Below are positions 5,884 through 7,254 of a stretch of 7,254 nucleotides of DNA, one piece after another. Where the stretch lies: positions 1 to 7,254 of the forward strand of contig NZ_CAHJWX010000083.1 in NCBI RefSeq assembly GCF_903643065.1, read 5' to 3'. Source of the stretch: Sphingomonas bacterium (GTDB lineage Bacteria; Pseudomonadota; Alphaproteobacteria; Sphingomonadales; Sphingomonadaceae). A model generated the notes under the pieces. The model was not told the DNA's origin and searched no databases. It saw only the letters and a program-made list of their open reading frames with translations. Both the position numbers and the translations under genes were made by a program. Within the stretch, counting starts at the first letter, position 1, and every line of letters starts with the position of its first letter.

Positions 5884-6291
5884 ATGATCGACGGGGGCGA
5901 GAGTCGCGGGCGGAGGTGGGGGCGGTGGACGCTGGCGCTGGTCTATGCGGCGGCGGGCGTGCTGCACTTGGTGGCGGCGCCGGCGTTCCTGCGGATCGTG
6001 CCGGCCTGGGTGCCGTATCCGGCGGCGGCGGTGGCAGCGACTGGGGTGGCCGAGCTGGCGGGCGCGGCGGGTCTGCTCACCATGCGGTTCCGCCGGGCGG
6101 CGGGCTGGGCGCTCGCGGCCTATGCGGTGTGCGTGTTCCCCGCCAACGTGCAGCACGCGGTGCATGACCTGGGAACGGGGACGGGGCTGGGCTGGTGGTA
6201 CCATGCGCCCCGGCTGTTCCTGCAGGCGCCGATCGCGTGGTGGGCATTGTGGGCGGGTGGGGCCTTCGCCTCCGCTCGGCCATCATCGTGA
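5884..6291 (+). CDS. DoxX-like four-helix inner-membrane protein
   Basis: This 135-aa protein has a basic N-terminus followed by four hydrophobic segments: about 15-38 (LALVYAAAGVLHLVAAPAFL), 45-65 (YPAAAVAATGVAELAGAAGL), 72-92 (AAGWALAAYAVCVFPANVQH) and 105-128 (WYHAPRLFLQAPIAWWALWA). The pattern, with AGVLHLVAAPAFLRIVP in helix 1, GVAELAGAAGLL in helix 2, FPANVQHAV after helix 3 and RLFLQAPIAWWALW in helix 4, matches DoxX/DoxD-like small integral membrane proteins. Some of these are tied to quinone or thiol redox processes, but a specific role here is unknown. The start at 5884 has only a weak ribosome site. Its promoter region (5844-5883) is shared with the divergent 142-aa gene. Its TGA (6289-6291) lies inside the first palindrome upstream of higBA. 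Confidence 0.85.
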   Translation: MIDGGESRGRRWGRWTLALVYAAAGVLHLVAAPAFLRIVPAWVPYPAAAVAATGVAELAGAAGLLTMRFRRAAGWALAAYAVCVFPANVQHAVHDLGTGTGLGWWYHAPRLFLQAPIAWWALWAGGAFASARPSS

Positions 6292-6302
6292 CATGCTGTC
6301 AC
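6288..6302. promoter_or_regulatory. Inverted repeat upstream of higBA, candidate operator
   Basis: GTGACATGCTGTCAC has perfect 6-bp arms around TGC. It overlaps the stop codon of the DoxX-like gene and lies 15 bp upstream of the higBA -35 box. Its GACA/TGTC half-sites recur around the -35 box (GACAGTGTC at 6319-6327), as expected for an autoregulatory site bound by the antitoxin HigA. Confidence 0.5.
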
Positions 6303-6303
6303 G

Positions 6304-6315
6304 CGTCAATTGACG
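6304..6315. promoter_or_regulatory. 12-bp palindrome next to the higBA -35 box
   Basis: CGTCAATTGACG is a perfect palindrome ending 1 bp before the TTGACA box at 6317. Its second half and the -35 region form a short tandem repeat (ATTGACG then ATTGACA). It is a second candidate binding site for the HigA repressor. Confidence 0.5.
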
Positions 6316-6316
6316 A

Positions 6317-6344
6317 TTGACAGTGTCGCGATGTTCGCTACATT
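6317..6344 (+). promoter_or_regulatory. Sigma-70-type promoter of higBA
   Basis: TTGACA at 6317-6322 is a perfect -35 consensus. TACATT at 6339-6344, after a 16-bp spacer, matches the -10 consensus at four of six positions including the key first A and last T. Transcription would start near 6350-6352, at the GTG of the toxin gene. GACAGTGTC (6319-6327) overlaps the -35 box, which fits repression by a bound antitoxin. Confidence 0.6.
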
Positions 6345-6350
6345 GTCGTC

Positions 6351-6638
6351 GTGGAGATCGGCAGCATTCGTCACAAAGCGCTTCGGTCATTTGCGGAGAC
6401 TGGCAGGACGAAAGGGTTGCCGGGCGACTTGGTCGAACGCCTAAGGAAAATGCTCGCGTACCTGACCGCGATCGACGTGGCCGACGAGTTGCTGGTGCCG
6501 CCGAACTTTGGCGCCCATCTGCTGACGGGCGACTTGGCCGGGCGCTGGTCGCTGGTAATGACGCGGAACTGGCGCATGACGTTCGAGATCGACGAGCGGA
6601 ACGTGATCATCGATCTTGATCTGGAGGATTATCACTGA
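6351..6638 (+). CDS. higB: Type II toxin HigB (RelE/ParE superfamily)
   Basis: The 95-aa product matches the HigB branch of RelE-type toxins, ribosome-dependent mRNA interferases that cleave mRNA during translation. The pattern includes EIGSIRHKALRSFAETGRTK at the N-terminus, the middle segment LLVPPNFGAHLLTGDLAGRW, then SLVMTRNWRMTFEID and the terminal LDLEDYH. Length is typical, and the RNWRMTFE core and final DYH are intact, so it should be functional. The start is GTG at 6351; no in-frame ATG gives the family N-terminus, and no Shine-Dalgarno sequence precedes it. The promoter at 6317-6344 would place the transcript start at about this codon, suggesting leaderless translation. The stop TGA overlaps the ATG of higA by one base. 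Base composition is clearly less GC-rich than the neighbours (about 57% in 6361-6420 against 80% in 6001-6060), hinting at transfer. Confidence 0.93.
   Translation: MEIGSIRHKALRSFAETGRTKGLPGDLVERLRKMLAYLTAIDVADELLVPPNFGAHLLTGDLAGRWSLVMTRNWRMTFEIDERNVIIDLDLEDYH
6623..6630 (+). promoter_or_regulatory. Ribosome binding site of higA inside higB
   Basis: GGAGGATT lies within the last codons of higB, with its GGAGG core 10 nt before the higA ATG at 6638. It is the best Shine-Dalgarno in the operon and supports this start. Confidence 0.6.
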
Positions 6639-6928
6639 TGCCGATCAAGCTTCACTCCAGCTTCGCCGTCCACCCCGGACCTTGGCTTCGATCCGAGATC
6701 GTCGAGCCATATGGGCTGTCCGTCACCGACGCGGCGGCGAAGCTGCATGTCACCCGGCAGGCGATGAGCAATCTGCTCGGTGGCCGCGCCGGGCTGTCGG
6801 CGGAGATGGCGCTGCGGTTCGAGAAGGCGTTCGGGCTCAGCGCCGACACGCTGCTGCGGATGCAGATGGCGCATGATCTGGCGCGCGCGCGGGAAGGAAC
6901 AATCGAGGTGGAGCGGGTGGCGGCTTAG
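6638..6928 (+). CDS. higA: Antitoxin HigA (HTH XRE family)
   Basis: The 96-aa product has the HigA layout: HPGPWLRSEIVEPYGLSVTD followed by an XRE helix-turn-helix in residues about 28-65 (AAAKLHVTRQAMSNLLGGRA, with VTRQAMSNLLGG as the recognition part), then LSAEMALRFEKAFGLSADTL and a short tail from QMAHDLARA. HigA neutralises HigB by direct binding and represses the shared promoter. Its ATG overlaps the toxin stop (TGATG), so the two are translationally coupled, in the toxin-first order typical of higBA. The GGAGGATT stretch at 6623-6630 inside the end of higB gives a strong ribosome site for the antitoxin, in contrast to the missing one of the toxin; this would favour excess antitoxin. 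Confidence 0.95.
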   Translation: MPIKLHSSFAVHPGPWLRSEIVEPYGLSVTDAAAKLHVTRQAMSNLLGGRAGLSAEMALRFEKAFGLSADTLLRMQMAHDLARAREGTIEVERVAA

Positions 6929-6932
6929 CGGC

Positions 6933-6968
6933 GCTCGGTCACAGAGCCGGTTCACTGGCCGGCCGAGC
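6933..6968. terminator. Possible bidirectional hairpin between convergent higA and uvrD
   Basis: GCTCGG (6933-6938) can pair with CCGAGC (6963-6968), and the enclosed GCCGG (6946-6950) with CCGGC (6959-6963), although the two pairings compete for C6963. The stem lies within the 44-bp gap between two convergent stop codons, where terminators are expected. No T tract follows on either side, so confidence is low. Confidence 0.35.
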
Positions 6969-6972
6969 AGCC

Positions 6973-7254
6973 TCACCCCGCCACCACGAAACTGTCCATC
7001 ACCCGTTTCCGCCCCGCCTGGTCGAAGTCGATCTCCAGCTTATTGCCCTCGATCTCGGCGATGGCGCCGTGGCCGAACTTCTGGTGGAAGACGCGCTGGC
7101 CGACGCTGAGGTCGGTGCGACCCTTGTTGCCGAGGCTGATCGACGGTGCGCGGCTTTCGACCACCCGGGCGGGCTCGCGGGTAAAGGTGCGCGCGGTCCA
7201 GGCGCCGCCGGGCTGCTTGGCGTCGAGCGTCCCCGCCGCGCGCTGCCAGCCGGG
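6973..7254 (-). CDS. uvrD: ATP-dependent DNA helicase UvrD/PcrA, C-terminal end only
   Basis: The minus strand is open from the window edge to the TGA at 6973-6975, giving the last 93 residues of a larger protein. They end in SVGQRVFHQKFGHGAIAEIE, then GNKLEIDFDQAGRKRVMDSF and VVAG. This is the C-terminal Tudor-like domain of UvrD/PcrA superfamily 1 helicases, preceded by a low-complexity linker (PGGAWTARTFTREPARVVES). UvrD acts in nucleotide excision and mismatch repair, and PcrA-type tails of this form contact RNA polymerase. The motor domains lie outside the window. A GTG at 7164 could be mistaken for a start, but the frame continues upstream without a break, so the visible part is a fragment of the full gene and not a small protein. 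Confidence 0.88.
   Translation of the reverse strand, partial: PGWQRAAGTLDAKQPGGAWTARTFTREPARVVESRAPSISLGNKGRTDLSVGQRVFHQKFGHGAIAEIEGNKLEIDFDQAGRKRVMDSFVVAG

Noticed and set aside
5451..6204. Overlapping large frames on both strands around the 142-aa and DoxX-like genes
   Set aside because: They cross the divergent promoter gap and conflict with frames that show a proper ribosome site or membrane-helix pattern.
6331..6350. ATG at 6331 as a start for the toxin
   Set aside because: It is out of frame with HigB and soon meets a stop; only GTG at 6351 gives the family N-terminus.

Overview
This 7.25-kb window is GC-rich chromosomal DNA. It most resembles a sphingomonad (Alphaproteobacteria, Sphingomonas-like). 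The grounds are codon use, the DUF5872-type protein, the family resemblance of several small hypothetical genes, the UvrD C-terminal tail, and short GC-rich palindromic repeats of the kind I associate with sphingomonad intergenic regions. This assignment comes from recognition of families, not from a search.

Layout: 1-1282 (minus) is an MFS drug-type exporter with its C-terminus outside the window. 1283-1417 is an intergenic stretch with two copies of a palindromic repeat. 1418-3547 (plus) is a complete secreted prolyl-oligopeptidase-family serine peptidase, followed by a third, inverted copy of the repeat. 3596-4096 (minus) is a small basic DUF5872/HeH-type protein. Divergent from it are an unlisted 28-aa membrane microprotein (4163-4249) and a 105-aa protein with a faint WYL-like look (4307-4624). 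4758-5282 (minus) is a signal-peptide-bearing glycine-zipper protein with a strong stem-loop terminator. 5415-5843 (minus) is a 142-aa HTH-like protein. 5884-6291 (plus) is a DoxX-like four-helix membrane protein. 6351-6928 (plus) is a higB-higA toxin-antitoxin pair with its own promoter and palindromic operator-like sites. 6973-7254 (minus) is the C-terminal tail of a UvrD/PcrA helicase.

Most genes look like independent housekeeping, envelope or stress units. The only clear functional unit is higBA, whose stop and start codons overlap by one base. It sits in locally lower-GC DNA between a DoxX-like gene and uvrD, which fits an acquired cassette. Its promoter is placed so that the transcript would begin at or beside the toxin's GTG codon, suggesting a leaderless toxin message. 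I see no CRISPR array, rRNA, tRNA or insertion sequence, and no multi-gene system that is clearly new. The items most worth checking are the higBA control region, the repeat copies bracketing the peptidase gene, and the small uncharacterised proteins.
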